Of a DNA stretch of 64,000 nucleotides, positions 54,701 through 64,000 are shown piece after piece (position 1 is the stretch's first letter; each line of letters opens with the position of its first letter). A program made the position numbers and the translations under genes. Below the pieces are notes generated by a model. It was not told where the DNA came from. It ran no database searches and worked only from the letters and a program-made list of their open reading frames with translations. Source of the DNA: Bacillota bacterium (lineage in GTDB: Bacteria; Bacillota; Bacilli; Alicyclobacillales; SLC66); assembly GCA_021828865.1 (NCBI GenBank), contig JAJZCW010000006.1, forward strand, positions 79,617 through 143,616, read 5' to 3'.

Positions 54701-55892
54701 TCAAGATGAACTTTCCAGTGTGGCACCGCTTCACCGATTGGCGCCAAAATCGCTCTACATCCACATCCCGTTTTGTGAAAGCAAGTGTTTTTATTGTGAC
54801 TTCAATTCCTACGTGGCAAATGATGAGGTGAAAGCGAATTACACAGAGTCCCTGTTAAAAGAGCTGATGCTGATTCACGAAGCATACTTTCCAAAAGGTG
54901 ATCGACCAAGAATCGACACCCTTTTTTTTGGTGGTGGGACGCCTACGGTTTTACCCCTCGCGCATTGGGAACAGGTGGCCACCTTTTTGCATGATAGGTT
55001 TTCCATCGATCAAGAGACTGAGTGGACGGTCGAGGCGAATCCTGGATCCATCAACGACAATGTGCTCGGCGAACTGAAGCAGTTTGGCGTGAATCGATTG
55101 AGCTTTGGTGCACAGACATTCAATGAGACGCTGCTACTTGCGATTGGACGTTTGCACAGCGTTCGTGACATCGATAAGAGTGTCGAGCGTGCCATGCAGA
55201 TTGGTTTTCGTCGGATCAGTCTGGATCTGATGTTTGGCTTGCCTGATCAGACGCTGACGGATGTTCGTGAAAGTGTGCGGCGTGCGGTGGATTTCGGGTT
55301 GGGGCATATATCGGTGTACGGATTGAAAGTAGAAGAAGGCACGCCGTTTGCCAAGTGGCAGCAAGGCGGTCATCTGCATCTGCCAGAGGAAGACGCGGAA
55401 GCGGCGATGTGCGAAGAGGTCAGGTTGCTTTTGCAGGACGCGGGATTTTTACAGTACGAAATCAGCAATTTTGCCCGCGCGGGCGAGGAAGCGAGACACA
55501 ATTTAACGTATTGGCATAATGAGCCTTATCTCGCGGCAGGTGCAGGCGCTCATGGTTATGTGCACGGAAGACGTTATGAAAACGTCAAATCCCTGCTTCG
55601 CTATCAACAAATGCTCGCAGGCATGGAGCGCCCGATCGAAGTTGATTTGTCAGTAACAGCGGAGGAGGCCATGGAGGATAGTGTAATACTTGGTCTTCGT
55701 CTTCGAGAAGGGGTGAACAAAAAAGCGTTTTTGGCGCATCACGGCATTTCGCTTCATGAAGCGTTTGGGCAAGTGATTGCATCCCTCAAACAGCGGGGCC
55801 TGCTGGATGAAGATGAGGAGCGGATCGTGATACCGGGAAAATACTTTTCTGTGGCCAACGAAATGATGGTGCATTTTCTCGGGAATAGTTGA
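54693..55892 (+). CDS. hemW: Radical SAM heme chaperone HemW
   Basis: 399 aa. [17 protein letters not shown] carries the cluster cysteines (CxxxCxxC). It has [31 protein letters not shown] and the heme-binding [19 protein letters not shown] of HemW, with no N-terminal HemN-type extra cysteine, so a chaperone instead of coproporphyrinogen oxidase. TTG 54693 overlaps lepA. Confidence 0.93.
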
Positions 55893-55918
55893 CACTTGGC
55901 CCGTGAATTTGATACATT
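55889..55918 (+). promoter_or_regulatory. SigA promoter of the hrcA-dnaK operon
   Basis: TTGACA (55889-55894), 18 bases, TACATT (55913-55918). The -35 overlaps the hemW stop codon, and the CIRCE element follows 12 bases after the -10. Confidence 0.75.
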
Positions 55919-55929
55919 TTCTATAACGA

Positions 55930-55956
55930 TTAGCACTCAACGATCAAGAGTGCTAA
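55930..55956 (+). promoter_or_regulatory. CIRCE operator (HrcA-binding)
   Basis: TTAGCACTC-N9-GAGTGCTAA is a perfect match to the CIRCE inverted repeat, between the promoter and hrcA. HrcA binding represses the operon until heat shock titrates GroEL. Confidence 0.99.
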
Positions 55957-55992
55957 CAAGATGGCCTCAGTTCAGTCTGGGGAGGGATGACT

Positions 55993-57042
55993 GTGCTATC
56001 TGAACGACAGAAAATGATTCTGCGCATGATTGTGGAAGACTATGTCCAATCGGCAGAACCTGTGGGGTCAAGGTCGATTTCCAAGCACGTGGACATGGGG
56101 CTTAGCGCCGCCACTATTCGCAATGAAATGGCCGATCTGGAAGAACAGGGGTATTTAGAGCAGCCGCATACTTCGGCGGGAAGAGTGCCTTCGCAGCAGG
56201 GTTACCGTTATTATGTGGATCACCTGTTGCAACTCGGTGAACGGTTGAAGCCAGAGGAAATTTCAAAAATGAAGGTGTTGTTCAGCGAACGAGTGGATGA
56301 GATTGAGAAAGTGGCGCAGCAGACCGCTTTGTATTTGTCCACGTTTACTCAATACACTGCGGTGGTACTGGGTCCTCAGGTATACGACAATACGCTACGG
56401 AGCTTACAGGTTGTTCCTATCACCGAACATTCTGCTGTCTTGCTCGCGGTGACGTCAACCGGACAGGTACAGAATAAGACGGTCAGTTTTCCAGATGATA
56501 TTTCACTCGCGCAAGTGGAGCAACTCGTACGGTTACTTAACGAGAAGCTGGTTGGTATTCCTATCTATCAGATGCGTTCACGCATATTTGAAGAAATATC
56601 GCGCGAAGTGGCAAGGCAAATGAAGGACTTTGAAGAAGCGCAACGGATTTTGGACCGATTGCTGAGCGCGATTGTCGCAGAAAAGGATGGAAAGGTGTTT
56701 CTTGGCGGAACCACCAACATGTTGTTGCAACCTGAGTTTCACAATGTGGAGAAAGCCAAATCCGTTCTTTCCTGGTTAGAGCATCATGATCTGGTGTCAA
56801 AGGCTTTATTGCAGGAGAGCATGACGAGCGCGCCTTTATCGGTGCGAATCGGTGGTGAAAATGAACTCTCAATGTTGCAGAATTGTTCTTTGGTCACAGC
56901 GACATACCGGATTGGTGAAGATCCTGTGGGTGTCATCGGCATCATCGGACCAACTAGAATGGAATACGGACGGGTCATCAGGGTGCTGGATTACTTTTCA
57001 AAAGAAATGACTCAACTGGTAACCAAGTGGTATTCAGGATAG
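55993..57042 (+). CDS. hrcA: Heat-shock repressor HrcA
   Basis: 349 aa. N-terminal winged helix LSERQKMILRMIVEDYVQSA with GSRSISKHVDMGLSAATIRN and PHTSAGRVPSQQGYRYYVD, then the GAF-like dimerisation domain. GTG 55993 is preferred, six bases after GGAGGG, over the ATG at 55987 that abuts it. First gene of the operon, directly after its own CIRCE target. Confidence 0.96.
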   Translation: MLSERQKMILRMIVEDYVQSAEPVGSRSISKHVDMGLSAATIRNEMADLEEQGYLEQPHTSAGRVPSQQGYRYYVDHLLQLGERLKPEEISKMKVLFSERVDEIEKVAQQTALYLSTFTQYTAVVLGPQVYDNTLRSLQVVPITEHSAVLLAVTSTGQVQNKTVSFPDDISLAQVEQLVRLLNEKLVGIPIYQMRSRIFEEISREVARQMKDFEEAQRILDRLLSAIVAEKDGKVFLGGTTNMLLQPEFHNVEKAKSVLSWLEHHDLVSKALLQESMTSAPLSVRIGGENELSMLQNCSLVTATYRIGEDPVGVIGIIGPTRMEYGRVIRVLDYFSKEMTQLVTKWYSG

Positions 57043-57075
57043 AATGTGCAATTTATTGGCTTGGAGGCGTTGGAT

Positions 57076-59524
<2,449 letters not shown>

Positions 59525-59540
59525 TGCGAGAATGAAAGAT

Positions 59541-59578
59541 GGCGAGAGGTTAACCCCTCTCGCCGGCACCTATTTTTT
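59541..59578 (+). terminator. Hairpin with T-run between dnaK and dnaJ
   Basis: GGCGAGAGG (59541-59549) pairs perfectly with CCTCTCGCC (59556-59564) around TTAACC; TATTTTTT follows six bases later. It may be a partial terminator or a stabilising processing site that lowers dnaJ relative to dnaK. Confidence 0.65.
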
Positions 59579-59598
59579 GGGGAGTGAGGGACGCCACA

Positions 59599-60726
59599 GT
59601 GAGTAAACGGGATTATTACGAAGTGCTCGGAGTCGATCGCTCGGCGTCGCCAGAGGAGATCAAGAAGGCCTACCGCGGCTTGGCGCGTAAACTTCATCCT
59701 GATGTCAACAAAGAAGATCACCAAGCAGAAGAGAAATTTAAAGAATTACAAGAGGCCTATGAGGTCCTGTCTGATCCTGATAAAAGGGCGAATTACGACC
59801 GCTTTGGTCACCAGGATCCAACGCAAGGGGGCTTTGGCGGCCAAGGTGGGTTCAACGCCGATTTTGGCGGCTTTGGCGATATCTTTGACATGTTTTTTGG
59901 CGGTGGTGGCGGTGGGCGGCAACGCGGCCCACAGCGCGGTGCCGATATGGAGTATACGATGGCCATCGATTTTCAGGATGCCGCGTTTGGCTTAACGAAG
60001 GAAATCGAGATTCCGCGGACGGAGACCTGCGATACCTGTTCGGGAAGCGGGGCAAAACCGGGAACCAAGGTGGAGTCGTGCAGTACCTGTAAAGGAAGTG
60101 GTGTACAGGAATTTGTCACGAATACCCCCTTTGGCCGCATGGTCAATAGGCGAACCTGTTCCACCTGTCAAGGGACCGGAAAGCGGATCACTACGCCATG
60201 CTCTACGTGCCGTGGAACAGGGACAGTAAGACGGCGCAGGAAAATTGAAGTCAAAGTGCCACCAGGTGTCGATACGGGCAATCGGCTTCGCATCACTGGT
60301 GCAGGGGAAGCGGGAGAGCGTGGGGCTCCTTCAGGAGACCTGTATATCGTGATACGCGTCAACAAACATGACTTTTTTAAGCGGGAAGGCACAGAAGTGT
60401 ACTGTGATGTCCCAATCTCCTTCATCCAGGCGGCACTTGGGGATGAGTTCACGGTACCAACGCTTTATGGAAGGGAAAGCCTTCGTATTCCTGAAGGAAC
60501 GCAGACAGGAACGGTTTTTCATATGAAAGGCAAAGGTATGCCAAGGCTTGGCAACGGAGTGTCAAAAGGCGATCAACACGTGCGAGTAGTGGTGCAGACG
60601 CCAACGAAACTGTCAGATAAACAAAAGGAAATCTTGCGCGACTTTTCGAAGGAACTCGGCGAAGAGGCGCATGAACCGTCCAAGTCGTTTTTTGATCGCA
60701 TGAAAAGCGCATTTAAAGGGGAATAA
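59599..60726 (+). CDS. dnaJ: Chaperone DnaJ
   Basis: 375 aa from GTG 59599 (GAGGG eight bases upstream). J domain with [11 protein letters not shown] (HPD), a Gly/Phe-rich region (~75-115), four zinc-knuckles [24 protein letters not shown] and CSTCRGTG, and the C-terminal substrate domain. Stimulates DnaK ATPase. Type I DnaJ with all cysteines intact. Confidence 0.97.
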   Translation: MSKRDYYEVLGVDRSASPEEIKKAYRGLARKLHPDVNKEDHQAEEKFKELQEAYEVLSDPDKRANYDRFGHQDPTQGGFGGQGGFNADFGGFGDIFDMFFGGGGGGRQRGPQRGADMEYTMAIDFQDAAFGLTKEIEIPRTETCDTCSGSGAKPGTKVESCSTCKGSGVQEFVTNTPFGRMVNRRTCSTCQGTGKRITTPCSTCRGTGTVRRRRKIEVKVPPGVDTGNRLRITGAGEAGERGAPSGDLYIVIRVNKHDFFKREGTEVYCDVPISFIQAALGDEFTVPTLYGRESLRIPEGTQTGTVFHMKGKGMPRLGNGVSKGDQHVRVVVQTPTKLSDKQKEILRDFSKELGEEAHEPSKSFFDRMKSAFKGE

Positions 60727-60756
60727 AATAGTTTCTCTCTACAACGTAAAATCTTC

Positions 60757-60784
60757 GTCGCGGGGTTCCCGCGGCTTGTTTTTT
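60757..60784 (+). terminator. Intrinsic terminator after dnaJ
   Basis: GTCGCGGG (60757-60764) pairs with CCCGCGGC (60768-60775) around GTT, followed by TTGTTTTTT. It closes the heat-shock operon. Confidence 0.88.
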
Positions 60785-60848
60785 GTCCCTAAATGGACCT
60801 GTTGCAGGCACTTTCTCCTGTAAAATTGAAAAACAGGAGGAACGTGCA

Positions 60849-61127
60849 ATGGATTCACTTACCACCTTCACTCAAACCAGTTTACATTCTGTGGGCGGTC
60901 AAAGTTTAGCGATTTTGATGGTGGTTCAACTCTTAAAGGACTTGCCAATCCTTCACGCCATCCCTACTAGGGCATTGGCGGTGTTGATTGGCATGGTGAT
61001 CGCGCTTGCAATGGCCACTCCATTTTCACTAAACCTTCCAGATCTCACGTTGACGCTACTGAACGGGATGGTAGCCGCCATGGCGGCTGTCGGAGGCTGG
61101 CATCTCGTACAAAGCGGTAAACAGTAA
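60849..61127 (+). CDS. Small holin-like membrane protein
   Basis: 92 aa from ATG 60849 behind AGGAGGAACG. An amphipathic start is followed by three hydrophobic segments (VGGQSLAILMVVQLL, TRALAVLIGMVIALAMATP and LLNGMVAAMAAVGGWHLV). The layout and short charged end resemble phage holin-like proteins, but no lysin or phage gene is near. It sits between dnaJ and prmA, where B. subtilis has no gene. Confidence 0.6.
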   Translation: MDSLTTFTQTSLHSVGGQSLAILMVVQLLKDLPILHAIPTRALAVLIGMVIALAMATPFSLNLPDLTLTLLNGMVAAMAAVGGWHLVQSGKQ

Positions 61128-61169
61128 AGGTGCGTGGGTATTGAACCTGTGCTACACTTGATGCATGAG

Positions 61170-61193
61170 CCCCGAACGGGTGACCGTCCGGGG
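61170..61193 (+). promoter_or_regulatory. GTGA-tetraloop hairpin upstream of prmA
   Basis: CCCCG-A-ACGG (61170-61179) pairs with CCGT-C-CGGGG (61184-61193), nine pairs with one mismatch, closed by the GNRA loop GTGA. No T-run follows. It may be a leader or mRNA-stabilising element of prmA. Confidence 0.5.
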
Positions 61194-61229
61194 TATTTGA
61201 GCGCTCGAAACAGCAAGGGGATTATCAAT

Positions 61230-62192
61230 TTGAATTTATGGAAAATAGCCGTAAAGACGAGTTCTGAGGCAGCGGATGCCGTAGCCGTGCAGTTGGAGGA
61301 ATTCGGCGCCGTGGCGATAGACACGGAAGATCGGCTTGATGTCGAAATTAAAAAAGCACATTTGCAATTTGGTGAGATTCTGGACGAGGATCATTTGCAC
61401 GCGCCGATGGACGGCGCGGTGGTGAATGGGTATTTTGACCGCGTAACGTATGACAGACAAGCGGTTGAAAAGTTGATCGACGAGTTGCATGACAAGCTTC
61501 AAAAGCTGCAGGATTATGGACTTGATCCGGGGCGTCTTCATATTACTTTTTCCTCTCTTGACGAGGACGATTATCTGCATGCCTGGAAAAAAGATTTTCA
61601 TGCCTTCTCCGTGTCGGATCGCCTCGCTATTGTCCCTGTATGGGAGAGAGATTCATGGCGCGGATCGGATTTGCAACTGCCACTTTATGTGGAACCAGGT
61701 GTCGCATTTGGAACTGGTACTCATGAAACGACCAGGTTGTGCCTAGTGCAACTCGAGGCCATGATCATACCTGGCGTAAAGGTGCTCGACGTTGGCACCG
61801 GCACTGGCATTCTCGCTATTGCTGCGGCAAAGCTTGGCGCCAGTCGGGTGGTGGCGGTGGATCTTGACGAAACCGCGGTGCGGGTGGCAAGTGCGAACGT
61901 AGAAGACAACCAGGTGTCCGATGTCGTCACGGTCTTACAATCTGATTTGAACCAGGCGGTCACTGAGGAAAAGTTTGATGTGGTGACGGCCAATTTGCTT
62001 GCAGGGCTCGTGATCAGACTGATACCTGAAATATTGCGCCATCTGAAAAAAGGCGGCTGCCTCATCGCATCCGGCATCGTAGAAAGCCAGTGGGAGGCAG
62101 TAAAAGAGGCGCTTGCCATGCATCACTTCAATTTGATCGAAGTGAGTCGCGAAGCGGATTGGCTCGCAGTTTGTGCCAGATGGGAAGGTTGA
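61230..62192 (+). CDS. prmA: Ribosomal protein L11 methyltransferase
   Basis: 320 aa from TTG 61230 behind AAGGGG; the frame is open further upstream but without a site, and LNLWKIAVKTSSEAAD is the usual N-terminus. SAM domain: EPGVAFGTGTHETTRLCL, VLDVGTGTGILAIAAAKLG, VVAVDLDETAVRVASANV and VVTANLLAGLV. Trimethylates L11. Conserved position dnaJ-prmA-rsmE. Confidence 0.95.
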   Translation: MNLWKIAVKTSSEAADAVAVQLEEFGAVAIDTEDRLDVEIKKAHLQFGEILDEDHLHAPMDGAVVNGYFDRVTYDRQAVEKLIDELHDKLQKLQDYGLDPGRLHITFSSLDEDDYLHAWKKDFHAFSVSDRLAIVPVWERDSWRGSDLQLPLYVEPGVAFGTGTHETTRLCLVQLEAMIIPGVKVLDVGTGTGILAIAAAKLGASRVVAVDLDETAVRVASANVEDNQVSDVVTVLQSDLNQAVTEEKFDVVTANLLAGLVIRLIPEILRHLKKGGCLIASGIVESQWEAVKEALAMHHFNLIEVSREADWLAVCARWEG

Positions 62193-62196
62193 CGGG

Positions 62197-62949
62197 ATGC
62201 AGCGGTATTTCCTCGATGACAAGTCGCTAAAAAATGACAAAATAGCAGTAATACAAGGGGCAGACCATCACCACATCACACGCGTGATGCGGATGAAGCT
62301 GGGAGATAAATTGCAAGTGGTGATCGCTTCAACCCCCTATCTTGCAGCAATCACTGCCATCTCTGATCTGCAGGTGGAGGTCGAGGTGTTGGAGCGTATG
62401 CAGGACGGGAGTGAAGCGGGGATTGCTCTCACCCTTTTGCAAGGCTTGCCAAAAGGGGAAAAAATCGACCTCATCATCAGGCAGGCTGCGGAGATTGGCG
62501 TGGCAGAGATAATCGTATTTCAAGCCGCCCGCTCTGTGGCTAAAATAGCAGGGGATAAGCGGGAATCCAAGCTTTTGCGTTGGCGAAAAATTGCCAAAGA
62601 GGCGGCAGAACTTGCACATCGCACGGTGATTCCCGAGGTGAAGTTCGCCGATTCGCTGAAGGCGGCCTTTTCCCTAATGGATTCGGAAGCGCTCAAACTG
62701 GTACCTTATGAGCTGCAAAATGGGGGTCTTCCTGCTTTGAAAGAGGTTCTTCATCGTGTGGCAGTTCCCTCCTCTGCTGCGTTTGTGATTGGCCCAGAAG
62801 GCGGCTTTGCAGAAGAAGAAGTGCATCTGATGGAGGCGGCAGGGGGCCGTTTGCTGACGCTTGGCAAACGCATCTTGCGAACGGAAACAGCAGGACTCGT
62901 GGTCGCATCGCTTTTACTATATGAATGGGACCAAATGGGGGTGAATTGA
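62197..62949 (+). CDS. rsmE: 16S rRNA m3U1498 methyltransferase
   Basis: 250 aa SPOUT-class enzyme. It begins MQRYFLDDKSL with HHITRVMRMKLGDKLQVV (PUA-like), LLQGLPKGEKIDLIIRQAAE, RWRKIAKEAAELAHRTVIPE and the knot IGPEGGFAEEEV with LGKRILRTETAGL. ATG 62197 follows AAGG eight bases upstream. Confidence 0.95.
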   Translation: MQRYFLDDKSLKNDKIAVIQGADHHHITRVMRMKLGDKLQVVIASTPYLAAITAISDLQVEVEVLERMQDGSEAGIALTLLQGLPKGEKIDLIIRQAAEIGVAEIIVFQAARSVAKIAGDKRESKLLRWRKIAKEAAELAHRTVIPEVKFADSLKAAFSLMDSEALKLVPYELQNGGLPALKEVLHRVAVPSSAAFVIGPEGGFAEEEVHLMEAAGGRLLTLGKRILRTETAGLVVASLLLYEWDQMGVN

Positions 62950-62950
62950 G

Positions 62951-64000
62951 GTGACAGTCACGCAAAAAGTGGCGCTGCACACTTTGGGGTGCAAGGTCAA
63001 TTATTATGACACGGAAGCCATATGGCAACTTTTTAAGCGAGATGGGTATGAGCGTGTCGATTTTGCCGACCAGGCTGACGTTTACGTGATCAACACCTGT
63101 ACGGTCACGCACGAAGGGGATCGAAAATCCCGGCAAATGATACGCCGGGCGGTACGCAACAACCCCGATGCGGTGGTGGTCGTGACAGGCTGTTATGCGC
63201 AAATTGCACCAGGTGAAATTTTGGGCATTGACGGCGTGGACCTGGTGGTGGGCAATCAGTATCGGGAGCAGATGATGGAATGGATTGATAAAGTTCGCGA
63301 GGAGCATCATCCTTACAACGCCGTGGCACCAATCCTCAAACAAAAGGAATTTGAGGACATGGACGTTCCCATGTTTGCGGAACGCACCAGAGCTAGTCTG
63401 AAAATTGAAGATGGCTGCAATCATTTTTGTACGTTTTGCATCATCCCTTACGCACGCGGTCTGGTGCGAAGCCGAAAACCTGAAAGTGTAGTCAGGCAGG
63501 CCCGAAGGCTCGCTGATGCCGGGTATCATGAAATTGTCCTGACGGGAATTCACACTGGCGGATATGGTGAGGACTTGGAGAATTTTTCGCTTGCCGACTT
63601 ACTGATGGAACTAGAGAAAATAGAAAACCTGCGCAGAATCCGCATTTCTTCTATCGAAGCGAGCGAAATCAGCGATCAGTTGATCCAGGTCCTTTCTGAC
63701 TCAAGTAAAGTGTGTCGTCACCTGCACATTCCGCTGCAGGCAGGTGCGAATGAAGTCTTGAAGCGGATGAACCGTCACTATACGATCGAAGAGTATGGAG
63801 ACAAACTTTCCAAAGTGAGACGGGCTTTACCGGATCTTGCGATTACGAGCGATATTATCGTCGGGTTTCCAGGCGAGACTGACGAGCAGTTCATGACCAC
63901 TTATGATTTTGTCAAAGCGCAGGCATTCGCTGAACTGCACGTGTTTCCCTACTCTCCTAGGGTGGGAACGCCAGCAGCAAAATTTACAGATGCGGTGCCT
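62951..64000 (+). CDS. mtaB: tRNA t6A37 methylthiotransferase (partial, runs off the right edge)
   Basis: About 350 residues are visible of ~440. The N-terminal MTTase domain has LHTLGCKVNYYDTEAIW (Cys), VYVINTCTVT and VVVTGCYAQ; the radical-SAM cluster motif is IEDGCNHFCTFCIIPYARG, followed by EIVLTGIHTGGYG and the HIPLQAGANEVLKRMNR block. Adds methylthio to t6A37 of tRNAs reading ANN codons. GTG start, one base after rsmE. The position matches yqeV of B. subtilis. Confidence 0.95.
   Translation, partial: MTVTQKVALHTLGCKVNYYDTEAIWQLFKRDGYERVDFADQADVYVINTCTVTHEGDRKSRQMIRRAVRNNPDAVVVVTGCYAQIAPGEILGIDGVDLVVGNQYREQMMEWIDKVREEHHPYNAVAPILKQKEFEDMDVPMFAERTRASLKIEDGCNHFCTFCIIPYARGLVRSRKPESVVRQARRLADAGYHEIVLTGIHTGGYGEDLENFSLADLLMELEKIENLRRIRISSIEASEISDQLIQVLSDSSKVCRHLHIPLQAGANEVLKRMNRHYTIEEYGDKLSKVRRALPDLAITSDIIVGFPGETDEQFMTTYDFVKAQAFAELHVFPYSPRVGTPAAKFTDAVP

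Noticed and set aside
57046..57075. Upstream GTG start of grpE
   Set aside because: No ribosome-binding site; GGAGG lies inside this extension at the right distance for TTG 57076.

Overview
The window looks like chromosomal DNA from a spore-forming Firmicute, most likely an acidophile related to Alicyclobacillus/Sulfoacidibacillus. Evidence for spore formation is an uninterrupted sigK with its pro-sequence and a gpr germination protease. Evidence for Firmicutes is two T-box leaders, a c-di-AMP riboswitch, a CIRCE-controlled hrcA-grpE-dnaK-dnaJ operon, and gene order matching the B. subtilis yrrI-alaS-yrzL-yrrK-yrzB-mltG and yqeG-to-yqeV blocks. TTG and GTG starts are frequent. The acidophile assignment rests only on a secreted cupredoxin/SCO/two-component island and is tentative. 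I saw no insertion sequence, prophage, integrase or CRISPR array.

Layout. 1-4.3 kb: 3' part of leuC (runs off the left edge) divergent from a LysR regulator, a small Sm-like-domain protein and an RsmF-type rRNA methyltransferase. 4.5-12.3 kb: a long plus-strand run with a membrane glycosyltransferase, a DPM1-like GT2, a DUF2304 protein, queF, a large secreted/membrane protein with an ABC-2 transporter, a Roadblock/LC7-like membrane protein and thioredoxin. 12.4-16.6 kb: redox island with a cupredoxin, a SCO copper chaperone, a histidine kinase, an internally duplicated membrane protein and a NarL-type regulator. 16.8-28.4 kb: hemL-type aminomutase, selA-hemZ, T-box-hisS-aspS, threonine aldolase, rarA, cysteine desulfurase and a zinc-ribbon protein. 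28.5-33.5 kb: tRNA-Ile and tRNA-Ala, two c-di-GMP enzymes and small membrane proteins. 33.6-40.7 kb: AI-2E family protein, a solitary 5S rRNA gene with a consensus promoter, T-box-alaS-ireB-ruvX-yrzB-mltG and sigK. 40.8-52.8 kb: yqeG-yqeH-aroE-nadD-yqeK-rsfS-comEA, an oppositely oriented NlpC/P60 hydrolase under a c-di-AMP riboswitch, a short comEC, ndh, holA, rpsT, gpr and an unknown protein where spoIIP is expected. 52.9-64 kb: lepA-hemW, hrcA-grpE-dnaK-dnaJ, a small membrane protein, prmA-rsmE-mtaB (mtaB runs off the right edge).

Most genes are housekeeping. The unusual material is: (1) the cupredoxin, whose ligand loop keeps the CuA Cys-x3-Cys but lacks the usual second His and Met, with its SCO and two-component neighbours; (2) a competence locus with a comEC lacking the metallo-beta-lactamase domain and a c-di-AMP-controlled cell-wall hydrolase inserted on the opposite strand; (3) three genes (comEA, ndh and the AI-2E protein) whose ribosome-binding site is the 3' arm of a terminator-like hairpin followed by a T-run running into the ATG; (4) a protein of unknown type replacing spoIIP; (5) a secreted GATase-like protein/ABC/LC7-like operon of unknown substrate.

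All calls come from reading sequence by eye; family names rest on motifs and gene order, and no database search was run.
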